A stretch of 64,000 nt of DNA, taken from assembly GCA_034769895.1 (NCBI GenBank), contig CM068371.1:407509969-407573968 (forward strand). Direction: 5' to 3'. Shown in pieces: positions 43,980-57,472 of the stretch; position 1 is the first letter of the stretch, and each line of letters opens with the position of its first letter. The translations under genes were made by a program, and so were the position numbers. Origin of the DNA: Magicicada septendecula (Eukaryota; Arthropoda; Insecta; Hemiptera; Cicadidae). Below the pieces are notes generated by a model. That model did not search any database and was not told the DNA's origin. It was given only the letters and a program-made list of their open reading frames with translations.

Positions 43980-44610
43980 GAGATTAGGGTCAACCCTTGG
44001 GTCCTTTGGGGGTGACGGGGCTTGCAAACTCAGGAAACATTCTTGGGGTTCAAATGGAACTTAAAAGAATCTCTGAAAGGCCCTATATCTAAAAGTGACT
44101 ATGTTTGTTAGGTTTAAGGTTTTGTGTATAATATATATCTATGTACTTGCCCGCCTGTTGGATAGTTAAACGGTAGGTTGCCACGTGGTGTGAAATTTTA
44201 AAGGGGGACATTCCTTTGGAAACGCGAATTATCGCAGATCTGTGCCTAGGTGGAGATGGTTTGCGTATTACCTTGCCCATAATAGGGGAGGTGTATAATT
44301 TATGCGGTATGGCCCGATCGGCAGTCGGTCTCCTCCGACATACGGGAGCCGAAGTTATTAGAAATATTTTTGAGAATTGTCGTTGGTCGGTGATTTTGTC
44401 GTGTTGTGTGTTAGTGTGTGTGTCGCGTTCCTTAATGTGTAGTGTTGTTGAGAGAGCAGTTCAGGTAAGTGGGCTGGGTCCTCGCAACGGTAGGGGGACC
44501 CACAGTCTGCTCGAAGGAAGAGTTTAGTACTCGAGTTTTTCTGATTCCTGTGTTATTATTGTCATTATTTTGTAGGTGTTAGGTGTTTTGTGGGAGTTAT
44601 GTTTTGTTGA

Positions 44611-46453
44611 TTGTGTGTTGTGAATTGTGCAATTCTGGCGGCGGAATGCTTTCAGAAATTGCCCCACCCCCTTTCAGGAGTTCTCCAGAAACTTTCAGTG
44701 GTAGATGGAATAGATGAGGATGGGTTGCTGGTTTTCTTGGACCTTGTCCTGCAGTTGGCAGATTTTCCGGGTGTGTCCGATGGGGAGGTCTTGTCCCTTA
44801 TATACCCGTATTGCCAGGGTTCATTGGCAGGGTTGGTCACCAACACTCTGCGTCGGGGCGGCAGTGTCGACGCTTTTCATGGGGAAGTGTTGGATTACTT
44901 CATACCACATCGATGACGTTCCCAGCTTAAGTTAGATTCATTCTATCGCCTACAGGCCAACGGAGAGGCGTTGGGGGACTTCGTGCAGGACATACGGAAA
45001 GCTGCCCGGGTATTAAGATTAGGGTTGCCCGAGACGGAAGTAATACAAGCAATTCTGGAAGGACTGAATCCCCAAGAGAGATCGCGTTTGATATTCGCAG
45101 AACGTCCACGTTGTTTCGCGGATCTGTACCGGTTGTGTGTGGTTTCTAAGACTGTCCGAGCAGGGGACGAGTTCCGGGGAAGAGTGGCTACGGATGTCCA
45201 ATACTCCAGTGGGTTGTTAGAAAGAGCTACAAAGGACAAACATGGCGGTTGGAGAAAAACACAAGAGACGGTCAGAAAAACTGAATATTCCGGAAGTAAT
45301 GGAGGCTACAGGGGGGTGACAAGTGAGAAGACGGTAGCAACGGTTACAGCAGAGAAAAGAAATAAGTATGAAATTAACAGGGAAAGAAGAAGTTATATTG
45401 GTAAACCAACATCGGCAAGTAGGGAGCCTGTAGCAAGGCGTTATTCCTATCGGGAGAAAAAAGAAACTTTGAAGCTTCCAGAGGAAGTCCCAGTGCCTAA
45501 TAGAGGAGTGGATGAAGAAGGTGAGGAGAAACAAGAAAAGCGAAGTAACTTCTGTGGATCAACACAAGACGACAAGAACACGTCTGTTGAGATTGAATTA
45601 CAGGACTCAGAGAGGACGTCATGGTTGAATCCAGATGCCGCAGAATTTGTTCCGGTATCTCCATCTCAGTTCATGGCGGATCCAGATCCGGTAACAGCAT
45701 CATCGCCTACGCCGGGAGATGAGAAGTCACTTGATGGTGGCGCTTTACCATCGTCAGTAGAAATTAATTTAGACATTGCACATGGACGTGGACAGCTGGA
45801 TTCCAGGTTGGGAAATGTTGAGGAAGTTGTAGTTGCTGAGAGTGGTGAAGAAGAGGAATCGAAGGAAGAGGCAGAAGAGCGGTCTGCACATGCTACGCAG
45901 GGGAGTATAAGTGTAAGTGTTAGGGAGGCTGCAAGTGTTTCTGAGGTTGCGGATGGACAAGGGGATGTCCAGGCTGCAAGTGGGTAGAAGTAGATGAGGT
46001 AGAAGTTGAGGAGAAACTGGGTGGCAGCGTTGTGGAGTGTGGGAGTGAGAATATGTAGCGTGTGAAGATGTGCAGACGCTTTCTGTAAGTAGTGTTGAGG
46101 ATTCCGAGGAATGGAAAGAAGTTTCATGCGGACCAGGTGAGCAACTAGAGGATGAAGATGTGCAGTGTCGTGATGGTGATTTGGATTATGTAGAGGAGCA
46201 AAAGGAAGAGGTGGAAGAAATAGAACCAGGGGACGAAGAAGGGGAAATTGTAGAAGAGAAGAAGGTAGAAGCAGAGGAGTTAGAGGTTGAGGATAATCCA
46301 AATCGGGGTAAAAGTAGTCAGGTAAGTTGCCTTGATTCTAATTCAGGAGAAACAAATCAGTACAGCTCAACACGAGATAGTTTCTCAGAGAGTGGTGTCC
46401 AAAAGGAACGAGTACCTAAAGTTCGTCATAAAAAGGTGAGAAGAAGCGGTTAA
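44611..46453 (+). pseudogene. Family T gag-like ORF, unit C
   Basis: Same protein as unit B. TGA at 44914-44916 is shared with B and D. Two one-base deletions follow, near 45,984 (GTGGGTAG instead of GTGTGGTAG) and near 46,051 (GAATATGTAGCG instead of GAATGATGTAGTG); the second is shared with unit D. The TAG of unit B is absent. The leader copy (44,216-44,527 frame) keeps the CAG|GTAAGT donor. Confidence 0.8.
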
Positions 46454-47081
46454 CGGGTAGCGGGTAGATGTTCCCCACAGTCCCAGTGGTGTTCGTCTAC
46501 TTCAGGGTTGCGCCCCTGCCTCCGCGAGCCTTGGTTTTCTCCACCCATCCTTATTCTCGGAGGGAACCATGTCCTTTACCTTAGTCCTAGCTATTGACCT
46601 TTCAATGATCCTTGCCCTTTTCATCTTCCCAATTTTCCTACCCCTCCCCTTAGAAAACAAAATAAAATAAAAAACAAATAAAAATTAGAATGGAAAAACA
46701 AAACAAAAATTAGAAAAGGAAAAAAGAAAAATATCAGAAAGCAGTTAGAAAAGAAATTAGTTGGAAGAGTTGTGACTAGGTTGGTGTAGTGAGGTTAGTG
46801 TTAGATTGTGGTTTGTCGTTTTATGATGGAGTGTGATAGCGTGGTGTTGTTTTCATTTTCTTTGTTGTAGTTTATTGCTGATTATTGTAGGGTCGGGGCC
46901 ATGCCGCTTTCCCCGGTTGATTTCCCTGGTAGGTTATTTTTGGATTAAGTGTGGGTTGTTAGATGATGCTGTACTGAAGTAAACCCCCCCTTGCTAGTTA
47001 TGCAGTATTTAATGAGTAAAAGAAAGGGATGATGTTCGCGTGCCCTCTATGCGGTTTTCTCTGTCTGGCTAAGCGGGGTCC
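46454..47081 (+). other. Family T 3' region, unstructured part (unit C)
   Basis: As in unit B; small indels in the A-rich tract. Confidence 0.6.
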
Positions 47082-47250
47082 GTCCGCCCTAGTGTAGGGA
47101 TGTGGGCCAGCCATATGGCAAGGATGGAGACGCCTTGTTGGTGCATGTGGCTGGTCGGTCCGAGAGGTGGACGAGAGGTAGTATGGTCACTCACATACCA
47201 AGGTGTGTGATACCTTGTTTGGTCTTCGGACGAGTATGTGAGTGGGACCA
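47082..47250 (+). ncRNA. Conserved structured RNA of family T, unit C
   Basis: Same 169-nt fold as unit B. The closing strand of domain 1 is GTCCGCC instead of GTCCACC, so one A-U pair becomes G-U and pairing is kept. Confidence 0.6.
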
Positions 47251-47700
47251 GTAGAAGTAGTTGGTGGTCACCAGAGAGTGTGACGTGTTGGGGCGGTCCC
47301 GTGGGGTTGGCATGGCGGAGAGGGTCGCGTGGGGATGATCATGGTTGAGAGTTTTTCGGTCCTCGGAAAGGGGAGGGATAGAAGTTGTCCTGAGTAGGTA
47401 TCGGTCTTTGGGTCTCAGTTTGGGAGGCCTTGGGAGGTCAGAACTCAGACGGTGCACTTGATTCGGGTCTTTCGTCTTTTCTCCTTCTATCCCTTGTCGC
47501 TGTATGCTGACCCTGATCAAGTCAGCATGCAGTACCCGCACACATGCATACACATTACACTTCTTCTTCTTTCCTCTTCCTTCGTTTTCACCCTGAGCCT
47601 CTGTTCTCCCGAGAGTGGTTAAGTTTCTGAGATTTCCCAAGACAGCCAAGAGGCTGTGAGTTAGCTTTGGGGCAACTATGTTGTCCTTTTGGGGTGAGGG

Positions 47701-50391
47701 TGTGCCGATTCTAAAAATTTATCGGCGCGTGTTCGGTATTTGCTGTACTGTATTTAACGGTAGCAGCGGTTGAGATAAGTAATCTGCAACTGTTATACCA
47801 TAAGAGCCGTGCTTGATTGGTGCTGCCCTCTAGCGTGAGCCACGGTTTACGAGGTCAGAAACAGAACTACGGTTTCTGGAAAACTTATCTCTGGCCGACC
47901 GACCACCTGTTAGCTTCGCTTGCGTATCTACTCCGGTAGAGAAGAACAAATTTGTTGCACCATCTTCAATCTCTGGCAGGCTAAACGATAACAGATCTGC
48001 GGTAAGTTACGGCAATATTATTATATATATCTATTTAAAGTTTTACAAATGAAAAATTGTTTAATAAGGCCACATTAAGTTGATTCAGATAACCTTTTAC
48101 GCCACCACGTGTTGAGTTGTGCAATACATAATTTAAAGGTAATTTTTTGGTAATATAGTAATACTATATTAAATTCACATGTCTTAACGAAGGCACCAAA
48201 ATTGAGAAGAATGTAAATGCCAAAAGGTATTTGTTTAATTAGTATAGAAATGATTGTAGCCAAGTAACTTTTCAGACCGCGTGGCGAAATAGCCTATGCG
48301 TAAATTTTATTAAAAGTATAACAAGCCGAATAATTAGCTAATCAAAATTGAATTATGTTAACCCACATGGGTAAAGTTTATTAATATGAAATTTAACAGA
48401 ACTAAATGTTTTCAAATAGGGCCTGTTGGCCATATAACCTTGTCAAGTGTGTCAAATATCATTTTTTAATTAGCCCTAAAGCTATGTTAATTTTATATAT
48501 GGGTTTTGGTGTGTGTGAAGTTTCTGGGGGAATTTGTTTTGTGAACTCTAGCTGATAATATGTTGTATGATCAGGGTCCCTCGCTGAAGAAAGGGGAACC
48601 AGCTCCACCCTGAACTTGTAACATCCAGATTCTCTCTCTCAACTTCATCTGCCGGAGGAGAATAGCGAAGACTAACACAAACACCCTATCATGAAAGCCA
48701 GATGATCACCACTTCACACCCATGGAAAAAATAAGGTGAACTCAATCCATGTTATATATATTCTTTACACATTGTGATGTAACTCACTAGAGCCAGTGGA
48801 CATTCAATCACTCAACAACATGACTTTAAGTTTTAAACATTTTAATTGGGTCCCCGATTAACAGGACAGAATAGTGCGTGAACTGGGAGGGGAATCTTTT
48901 GTAAATTTTATTAATTTGTTGTATAATCTGAGCTCAGGGGCTGACATGCATCTGTGGCTGCTCACCATTCATACGTGCAATTCCTTCTTATTTTCAGTAT
49001 AAGGGTTTCATTACTGCTACTAATTCATTCAATCAACTTGTAATTTCTCTGTTTCAATCTAGTGTTCATTTTATATATTAATTTCTCATTTTTAAATTCA
49101 GTTTGGATTATATAGGGATAGAAGTTTCTTTGGTAGTAAAGTCGGGTCACAAGTTTAATCCTGTACAGGTGCATGTCCATGCAGAGTTAAACATGCTGTT
49201 GGGACAGGTTGAGTTATGCACTGTCATGCCTATGAACATGTCGGTCTTTGGGCCAAAATTACTTTTAAAAGGGTTATAAGGTTCATGACACATTACTATT
49301 TTCAAAACTTAACAATATTTATCAATATATAAATTCTTCTAATTAATTATGATCACTGGGGTGTTCACTGTATTCTAAATTTTATTTCTCCCAGTCTAAG
49401 TGCCCAGTGTGGCAGCATTTTATAATAGTATTAGGCACTTGGCCAAATTTTGAATTTATTATGTCCTGGGGACTACTGGTGTTGCATATGTAATCAGATA
49501 CACATGTAATGTGTTATGCACATATTAAGAATTAAAACCTGACATGGATTTTCATAAATTATTAATGATGTACCTCATGGGGTGGAAAAGGGTATGGCAA
49601 GAGATATATGTTATAATTGTCCTGTATTGTGGAACATGTAGATGTATTGTATATTCGTGTGTGTATTTTGTGGGGTTCTATATGTATTGTACATTCGTGT
49701 GTATTTTTGGGGGGGTTAGATATAGGGCTTATAAAAAGAAAATATAAAACATAGGGTTATATATACATTTAATTTCTGATGACAATTCGGAAAGAGAGAA
49801 TAAGGATTTCTCATAATTAATTTCAAAAGAGTTTTGTTAAGGAGTATATAGATTCTATCTCTATTAATTTTTCATTAATATTTTTTTAAAGAGAATTGAT
49901 TTATTTTAATTAACTTTAATAAGGAGTATGCAGATTTGTCTCTATTAATTTTTAATTAATATTTTTTTAAAGAGAATTAATTTATTTTAATTAACCTTGT
50001 CAAGAAGTATATAAATTTTATCTCAATTAAGTTTCAATTGATTTTTTTTTAGAGAATATAGAAAATAAATTTTGGATTTATTAATAATTTCAAGTAACTT
50101 TTTTTAAAGAGAATAAATCATTTTTAATTAACAATTTTAAGGGGAAACTAGATTCTGAATGTTATATTTATTGATTTTGTAGGTAACAGAAAGCAGATAG
50201 AATAATAAAAGGATTTTATTGATTGTTAATTTTGTGAGTTTTAATTGTAAGTCCCGTCTCACTGGATCCAGCGCATTTTTGGCTTCTCTAGGCTTTGGTC
50301 TAGTTTTAATTATCTTGTGGCCCCTCTATAAAAAAAAATAAAATAAAAAAAATAATTTTTCTTTACCAGTCTAAGTTAAAGAGGGGTTACA
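47701..50391 (+). repeat. Family T LTR, copy D (2691 bp)
   Basis: Same ends as copy C. Shares with copy E a 2-bp deletion (ATCTGAGCTC near 48,926; other copies have ATCTGTGAGCTC). Confidence 0.92.
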
Positions 50392-50393
50392 TT

Positions 50394-50411
50394 TGGTAGC
50401 AGAGCGTGGTT
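50394..50411 (+). promoter_or_regulatory. Family T PBS (unit D)
   Basis: TGGTAGCAGAGCGTGGTT. Confidence 0.8.
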
Positions 50412-51042
50412 GAGATTAGGGTCAACCCTTGGGTCCTTTGGGGGTGACGGGGCTTGCAAACTCAGGAAACATTCTTGGGGTTCAAATGGAACTTAAAAGA
50501 ATCTCTGAAAGGCCCTATATCTAAAAGTGACTATGTTTGTTAGGTTTAAGGTTTTGTGTATAATATATATCTATGTACTTGCCCGCCTGTTGGATAGTTA
50601 AACGGTAGGTTGCAACGTGGTGTGAAATTTTAAAGGGGGACATTCCTTTGGAAACGCGAATTATCGCAGATCTGTGCCTAGGTGGAGATGGTTTGCGTAT
50701 TACCTTGCCCATAAGAGGGGAGGTGTATAATTTATGCGGTATGGCCCGATCGGCAGTCGGTCTCCTCCGACATACGGGAGCCGAAGTTATTAGAAATATT
50801 TTTGAGAATTGTCGTTGGTCGGTGATTTTGTCATGTTGTGTGTTAGTGTGTGTGTCGCGTTCCTTAATGTGTAGTGTTGTTGAGAGAGCAGTTCAGGTAA
50901 GTGGGCTGGGTCCTCGCAACGGTAGGGGGACCCACAGTCTGCTCGAAGGAAGAGTTTAGTACTCGAGTTTTTCTGATTCCTGTGCTATTATTGTCATTAT
51001 TTTGTAGGTGTTAGGTGTTTTGTGGGAGTTATGTTTTGTTGA

Positions 51043-52886
51043 TTGTGTGTTGTGAATTGTGCAATTCTGGCGGCGGAATGCTTTCAGAAATTGCCCCACC
51101 CCCTTTCAGGAGTTCTCCAGAAACTTTCGGTGGTAGATGGAATAGATGAGGATGGGTTGCTGGTTTTCTTGGACCTTGTCCTGCAGTTGGCAGATTTTCC
51201 GGGTGTGTCCGATGGGGAGGTCTTGTCCCTTATATACCCGTATTGCCAGGGTTCATTGGCAGGGTTGGTCACCAACACTCTGCGTCGGGGCGGCAGTGTC
51301 GACGCTTTTCATGGGGAAGTGTTGGATTACTTCATACCACATCGATGACGTTCCCAGCTTAAGTTAGATTCATTCTATCGCCTACAGGCCAATGGAGAGG
51401 CGTTGGGGGACTTCGTGCAGGACATACGGAAAGCTGCCCGGGTATTAAGATTAGGGTTGCCCGAGACGGAAGTAATACAAGCAATTCTGGAAGGACTGAA
51501 TCCCCAAGAGAGATCGCGTTTGATATTCGCAGAACGTCCACTTTGTTTCGCGGATCTGTACCGGTTGTGTGTGGTTTCTAAGACTGTCCGAGCAGGGGAC
51601 GAGTTCCGGGGAAGAGTGGCTATGGATGTCCAATACTCCAGTGGGTTGTTAGAAAGAGCTACAAAGGACAAACATGGCGGTTGGAGAAAAACACAAGAGA
51701 CGGTCAGAAAAACTGAATATTCCGGAAGTAATGGAGGCTACAGGGGGGTGACAAGTGAGAAGACGGTAGCAACGGTTACAGCAGAGAAAAGAAATAAGTA
51801 TGAAATTAACAGGGAAAGAAGAAGTTATATTGGTAAACCAACATCGGCAAGTAGGGAGCCTGTAGCAAGGCGTTATTCCTATCGGGAGAAAAAAGAAACT
51901 TTGAAGCTTCCAGAGGAAGTCCCAGTGCCTAATAGAGGAGTGGATGAAGAAGGTGAGGAGAAACAAGAAAAGCGAAGTAACTTCTGTGGATCAACACAAG
52001 ACGACAAGAACACGTCTGTTGAGATTGAATTACAGGACTCAGAGAGGACGTCATGGTTGAATCCAGATGCCGCAGAATTTGTTCCGGTATCTCCATCTCA
52101 GTTCATGGCGGATCCAGATCCGGTAACAGCATCATCGCCTACGCCGGGAGATGAGAAGTCACTTGATGGTGGCGCTTTACCATCGTCAGTAGAAATTAAT
52201 TTAGACATTGCACATGGACGTGGACAGCTGGATTCCAGGTTGGGAAATGTTGAGGAAGTTGTAGTTGCTGAGAGTGGTGAAGAAGAGGAATCGAAGGAAG
52301 AGGCAGAAGAGCGGTCTGCACATGCTACGCAGGGGAGTATAAGTGTAAGTGTTAGGGAGGCTGCAAGTGTTTCTGAGGTTGCGGATGGACAAGGGGATGT
52401 CCAGGCTGCAAGTGTGGTAGAAGTAGATGAGGTAGAAGTTGAGGAGAAACTGGGTGGCAGCGTTGTGGAGTGTGGGAGTGAGAATATGTAGCGTGTGAAG
52501 ATGTGCAGACGCTTTCTGTAAGTAGTGTTGAGGATTCCGAGGAATGGAAAGAAGTTTCATGCGGACCAGGTGAGCAACTAGAGGATGAAGATGTGCAGTG
52601 TCGTGATGGTGATTTGGATTATGTAGAGGAGCAAAAGGAAGAGGTGGAAGAAATAGAACCAGGGGACGAAATATGGGAAATTGTAGAAGAGAAGAAGGTA
52701 GAAGCAGAGGAGTTAGAGGTTGAGGATAATCCAAATCGGGGTAAAAGTAGTCAGGTAAGTTGCCTTGATTCTAATTCAGGAGAAACAAATCAGTACAGCT
52801 CAACACGAGATAGTTTCTCAGAGAGTGGTGTCCAAAAGGAACGAGTACCTAAAGTTCGTCATAAAAAGGTGAGAAGAAGCGGTTAA
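51043..52886 (+). pseudogene. Family T gag-like ORF, unit D
   Basis: TGA at 51346-51348 as in B and C, and the one-base deletion near 52,484 shared with C, which truncates the frame at 52,491. Extra substitutions include GAAATATGGG for GAAGAAGGGG in the acidic tail. The rest is colinear with unit B. Confidence 0.8.
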
Positions 52887-53514
52887 CGGGTAGCGGGTAG
52901 ATGTTCCGCACAGTCCCAGTGGTGTTCGTCTACTTCAGGGTTGCGCCCCTGCCTCCGCGAGCCTTGGTTTTCTCCACCCATCCTTATTCTCGGAGGGAAC
53001 CATGTCCTTTACCTTAGTCCTAGCTATTGACCTTTCAATGATCCTTGCCCTTTTCATCTTCCCAATTTTCCTACCCCTCCCCTTAGAAAACAAAATAAAA
53101 TAAAAAACAAATAAAAATTAGAATGGAAAAGCAAAACAAAAATTAGAAAAGGAAAAAAGAAAAATATCAGAAAGCAGTTAGAAAAGAAATTAGTTGGAAG
53201 AGTTGTGACTAGGTTGGTGTAGTGAGGTTAGTGTTAGATTGTGGTTTGTCGTTTTATGATGGAGTGTGATAGCGTGGTGTTGTTTTCATTTTCTTTGTTG
53301 TAGTTTATTGCTGATTATTGTAGGGTCGGGGCCATGCCGCTTTCCCCGGTTGATTTCCCTGGTAGGTTATTTTTGGATTAAGTGTGGGTTGTTAGATGAT
53401 GCCGTACTGAAGTAAACCCCCCCTTGCTAGTTATGCAGTATTTAATGAGTAAAAGAAAGGGATGATGTTCGCGTGCCCTCTATGCGGTTTTCTCTGTCCG
53501 GCTAAGCGGGGTCC

Positions 53515-53683
53515 ATCCGCCCTAGTGTAGGGATGTGGGCCAGCCATATGGCAAGGATGGAGATGCCTTGTTGGTGCATGTGGCTGGTCGGTCCGAGAGG
53601 TGGACGAGAGGTAGTATGGTCACTCACATACCAAGGTGTGTGATACCTTGTTTGGTCTTCGGACGAGTATGAGAGTGGGACCA
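53515..53683 (+). ncRNA. Conserved structured RNA of family T, unit D
   Basis: Same fold, but with one A/C mismatch at the end of domain 1 (ATCCGCC) and one mismatch in the domain 2 outer stem (GTATGAGAGT). It is the most degraded of the four copies. Confidence 0.5.
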
Positions 53684-54132
53684 GTAGAAGTAGGTGGTGG
53701 TCACCAGAGAGTGTGACGTGTTGAGGCGGTCCCGTGGGGTTGGCATGGCAGAGAGGGTCGCGTGGGGATGATCATGGTTGAGAGTTTTTCGGTCCTCGGA
53801 AAGGGGGGGATAGAAGTTGGCCTGAGTAGGTATCGGTCTTTGGGTCTCAGTTTGGGAGGCCTTGGGAGGTCAGAACTCAGACGGTGCACTTGATTCGGGT
53901 CTTTCGTCTTTTCTCCTTCTATCTCTTGTCACTGTATGCTGACCCTGATCATGTCAGCATGCAGTACCCGCACACATGCATACACATTACACTTCTTCTT
54001 CTTTCCTCTTCCTTCGTTTTCACCCTGAGCCTCTGTTCTCCCGAGAGCGGTTAAGTTTCTGAGATTTCCCAAGACAGCCAAGAGGCTGTGAGTTAGCTTT
54101 GGGGCAACTATGTTGCCCTTTTGGGGTGAGGA

Positions 54133-56821
54133 TGTGCCGATTCTAAAAATTTATCGGCGCGTGTTCGGTATTTGCTGTACTGTATTTAACGGTAGCAGCG
54201 GTTGAGATAAGTAATCTGCAACTGTTATACCATAAGAGCCGTGCTTGATTGGTGCTGCCCTCTAGTGTGAGCCACGGTTTACGAGGTCAGAAACAGAACT
54301 ACGTTTTCTGGAAAACTTATCTCTGGCCGACCGTCCACCTGTTACCTTCGCTTGCATATCTACTCCGGTAGAGAAGAACAAATTTGTTGCACCATCTTCA
54401 ATCTATGGCAGGCCAAACGATAACAGATCTGCGGTAAGTTACGGCAATATTATTATATATATCTATTTAAAGTTTTACAAATGAAAAATTGTTTAATAAG
54501 GCCACATTAAGTTGATTCAGATAACCTTTTATGCCACCACGTGTTGAGTTGTGCAATACGCAATTTAAAGGTAATTTTTTGGTAATATAGTAATACTATA
54601 TTAAATTCACATGTCTTAACGAAGGCACCAAAATTGAGAAGAATGTAAATGCCAAAAGGTATTTGTTTAATTAGTATAGAAATGATTGTAGCCAAGTAAC
54701 CTTTCAGACCGCGTGGCGAAATAGCCTATGCGTAAATTTTATTAAAAGTATAACAAGCCGAATAATTAGCTAATCAAAATTGAATTATGTTAACCCACAT
54801 GGGTAAAGTTTATTAATATGAAATTTAACAGAACTAAATGTTTTCAAATAGGGCCTGTTGGCCATATAACCTTGTCAAGTGTGTCAAATATCATTTTTTA
54901 ATTAGCCCTAAAGCTATGTTAATTTTATATATGGGTTTTGGTGTGTGTGAAGTTTCTGGGGGAATTTGTTTTGTGAACTCTAGCTGATAATATGTTGTAT
55001 GATCAGGGTCCCTCGCTGAAGAAAGGGGAACCAGCTCCACCCTGAACTTGTAACATCCAGATTCTCTCTCTCAACTTCATCTGCCGGAGGAGAATAGCGA
55101 AGACTAACACACACACCCTATCATGAAAGCCAGATGATCACCACTTCACACCCATGGAAAAAATAAGGTGAACTCAATCCATGTTATATATATTCTTTAC
55201 ACATTGTGATGTAACTCACTAGAGCCAGTGGACATTCAATCACTCAGCAACATGACTTTAAGTTTTAAACATTTTAATTGGGTCCCCGATTAACAGGACA
55301 GAATAGTGCGTGAACTGGGAGGGGAATCTTTTGTAAATTTTATTAATTTGTTGTATAATCTGAGCTCAGGGGCTGACATGCATCTGTGGCTGCTCACTAT
55401 TCATACGTGCAATTCCTTCTTATTTTCAGTATAATGGTTTCATTACTGCTACTAATTCATTCAATCAACTTGTAATTTCTCTGTTTCAATCTAGTGTTCA
55501 TTTTATATATTAATTTCTCATTTTTAAATTCAGTTTGGATTATATAGGGATAGAAGTTTCTTTGGTAGTAAAGTCGGGTCACAAGTTTAATCCTGTACAG
55601 GTGCATGTCCATGCAGAGTTAAACATGCTGTTGGGACAGGTTGAGTTATGCACTGTCATGCCTATGAACATGTCGGTCTTTGGGCCAAAATTACTTTTAA
55701 AAGGGTTATAAGGTTCATGACACATTACTATTTTCAAAACTTAACAATATTTATCAATATATAAATTCTTCTAATTAATTATGATCACTGGGGTGTTCAC
55801 TGTATTCTAAATTTTATTTCTCCCAGTCTAAGTGCCCAGTGTGGCAGCATTTTATAATAGTATTAGGCACTTGGCCAAATTTTGAATTTATTATGTCCTG
55901 GGGACTACTGGTGTTACATATATAATCAGATACACATGTAATGTGTTATGCACATATTAAGAATTAAAACCTGACATGGATTTTCATAAATTATTAATGA
56001 TGTACCTCATGGGGTGGAAAAGGGTGTGGCAAGAGATATATGTTATAATTGTCCTGTATTGTGGAACATGTAGATGTATTGTATATTCGTGTGTGTATTT
56101 TGTGGGGCTCTATATGTATTGCACATTCGTGTGTATTTTTGGGGGGGTTAGATATAGGGCTTATAAAAAGAAAATATAAAACATAGGGTTATATATACAT
56201 TTAATTTCTGATGACAATTCGGAAAGAGAGAATAAGGATTTCTCATAATTAATTTCAAAAGAGTTTTGTTAAGGAGTATATAGATTCATCTCTATTAATT
56301 TTTCATTAATATTTTTTTAAAGAGAATTGATTTATTTTAAATAACTTTAATAAGGAGTATGCAGATTTGTCTCTATTAATTTTTAATTAATATTTTTTAA
56401 AGAGAATTAATTTATTTTAATTAACCTTGTCAAGAAGTATATAAATTTTATCTCAATTAAGTTTCAATTGATTTTTTTTTAGAGAATATAGAAAATAAAT
56501 TTTGGATTTATTAATAATTTCAAGTAACTTTTTTAAAGAGAATAAATCATTTTTAATTAACAATTTTAAGGGGAAACTAGATTCTGAATGTTATATTTAT
56601 TGATTTTGTAGGTAACAGAAAGCAGATAGAATAATAAAAGGATTTTATTGATTGTTAATTTTGTGAGTTTTAATTGCAAGTCCCGTCTCACTGGATCCAG
56701 CGCATTTTTGGCTTCTCTAGGCTTTGGTCTAGTTTTAATTATCTTGTGGCCCCTCTATAAAAAAAAATAAAATAATAAAAAATAATTTTTCTTTACCAGT
56801 CTAAGTTAAAGAGGGGTTACA
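54133..56821 (+). repeat. Family T LTR, copy E (2689 bp)
   Basis: Same ends as copy C; carries the D/E-specific 2-bp deletion near 55,360 and small deletions in the AT-rich repeats. Confidence 0.92.
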
Positions 56822-56823
56822 TT

Positions 56824-56841
56824 TGGTAGCAGAGCGTGGTT
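56824..56841 (+). promoter_or_regulatory. Family T PBS (unit E)
   Basis: TGGTAGCAGAGCGTGGTT. Confidence 0.8.
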
Positions 56842-57472
56842 GAGATTAGGGTCAACCCTTGGGTCCTTTGGGGGTGACGGGGCTTGCAAACTCAGGAAAC
56901 ATTCTTGGGGTTCAAATGGAACTTAGAAGAATCTCTGAAAGGCCCTATATCTAAAAGTGACTATGTTTGTTAGGTTTAAGGTTTTGTGTATAATATATAT
57001 CTATGTACTTGCCCGCCTGTTGGATAGTTAAACGGTAGGTTGCCACGTGGTGTGAAATTTTAAAGGGGGACATTCCTTTGGAAACGCGAATTATCGCAGA
57101 TCTGTGCCTAGGTGGAGATGGTTTGCGTATTACCTTGCCCATAATAGGGGAGGTGTATAATTTATGCGGTATGGCCCGATCGGCAGTCGGTCTCCTCCGA
57201 CATACGGGAGCCGAAGTTATTAGAAATATTTTTGAGAATTGTCGTTGGTCGGTGATTTTGTCGTGTTGTGTGTTAGTGTGTGTGTCGCGTTCCTTAATGT
57301 GTAGTGTTGTTGAGAGAGCAGTTCAGGTAAGTGGGCTGGGTCCTCGCAACGGTAGGGGGACCCGCAGTCTGCTTGAAGGAAGAGTTTAGTACTCGAGTTT
57401 TTCTGATTCCTGTGTTATTATTGTCATTATTTTGTAGGTGTTAGGTGTTTTGTGGGAGTTATGTTTTGTTGA

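Noticed and set aside
45666-46301. Long Pro/Leu/His-rich minus-strand frames opposite gag
   Set aside because: They are the antisense of the acidic, Glu-codon-rich gag tail, which naturally lacks stops on the complement.
47191-47649. Minus-strand open frame of ~152 codons in the T 3' region (also 60063-60521, shorter in B and D)
   Set aside because: Length is not conserved, it lies opposite the structured RNA region, and it has no recognisable domain; treated as incidental.
49544-49747. 67-codon plus frame in T LTRs with Cys/Val/Tyr-rich sequence
   Set aside because: Arises from GT-rich direct repeats in the LTR; no support as a protein.
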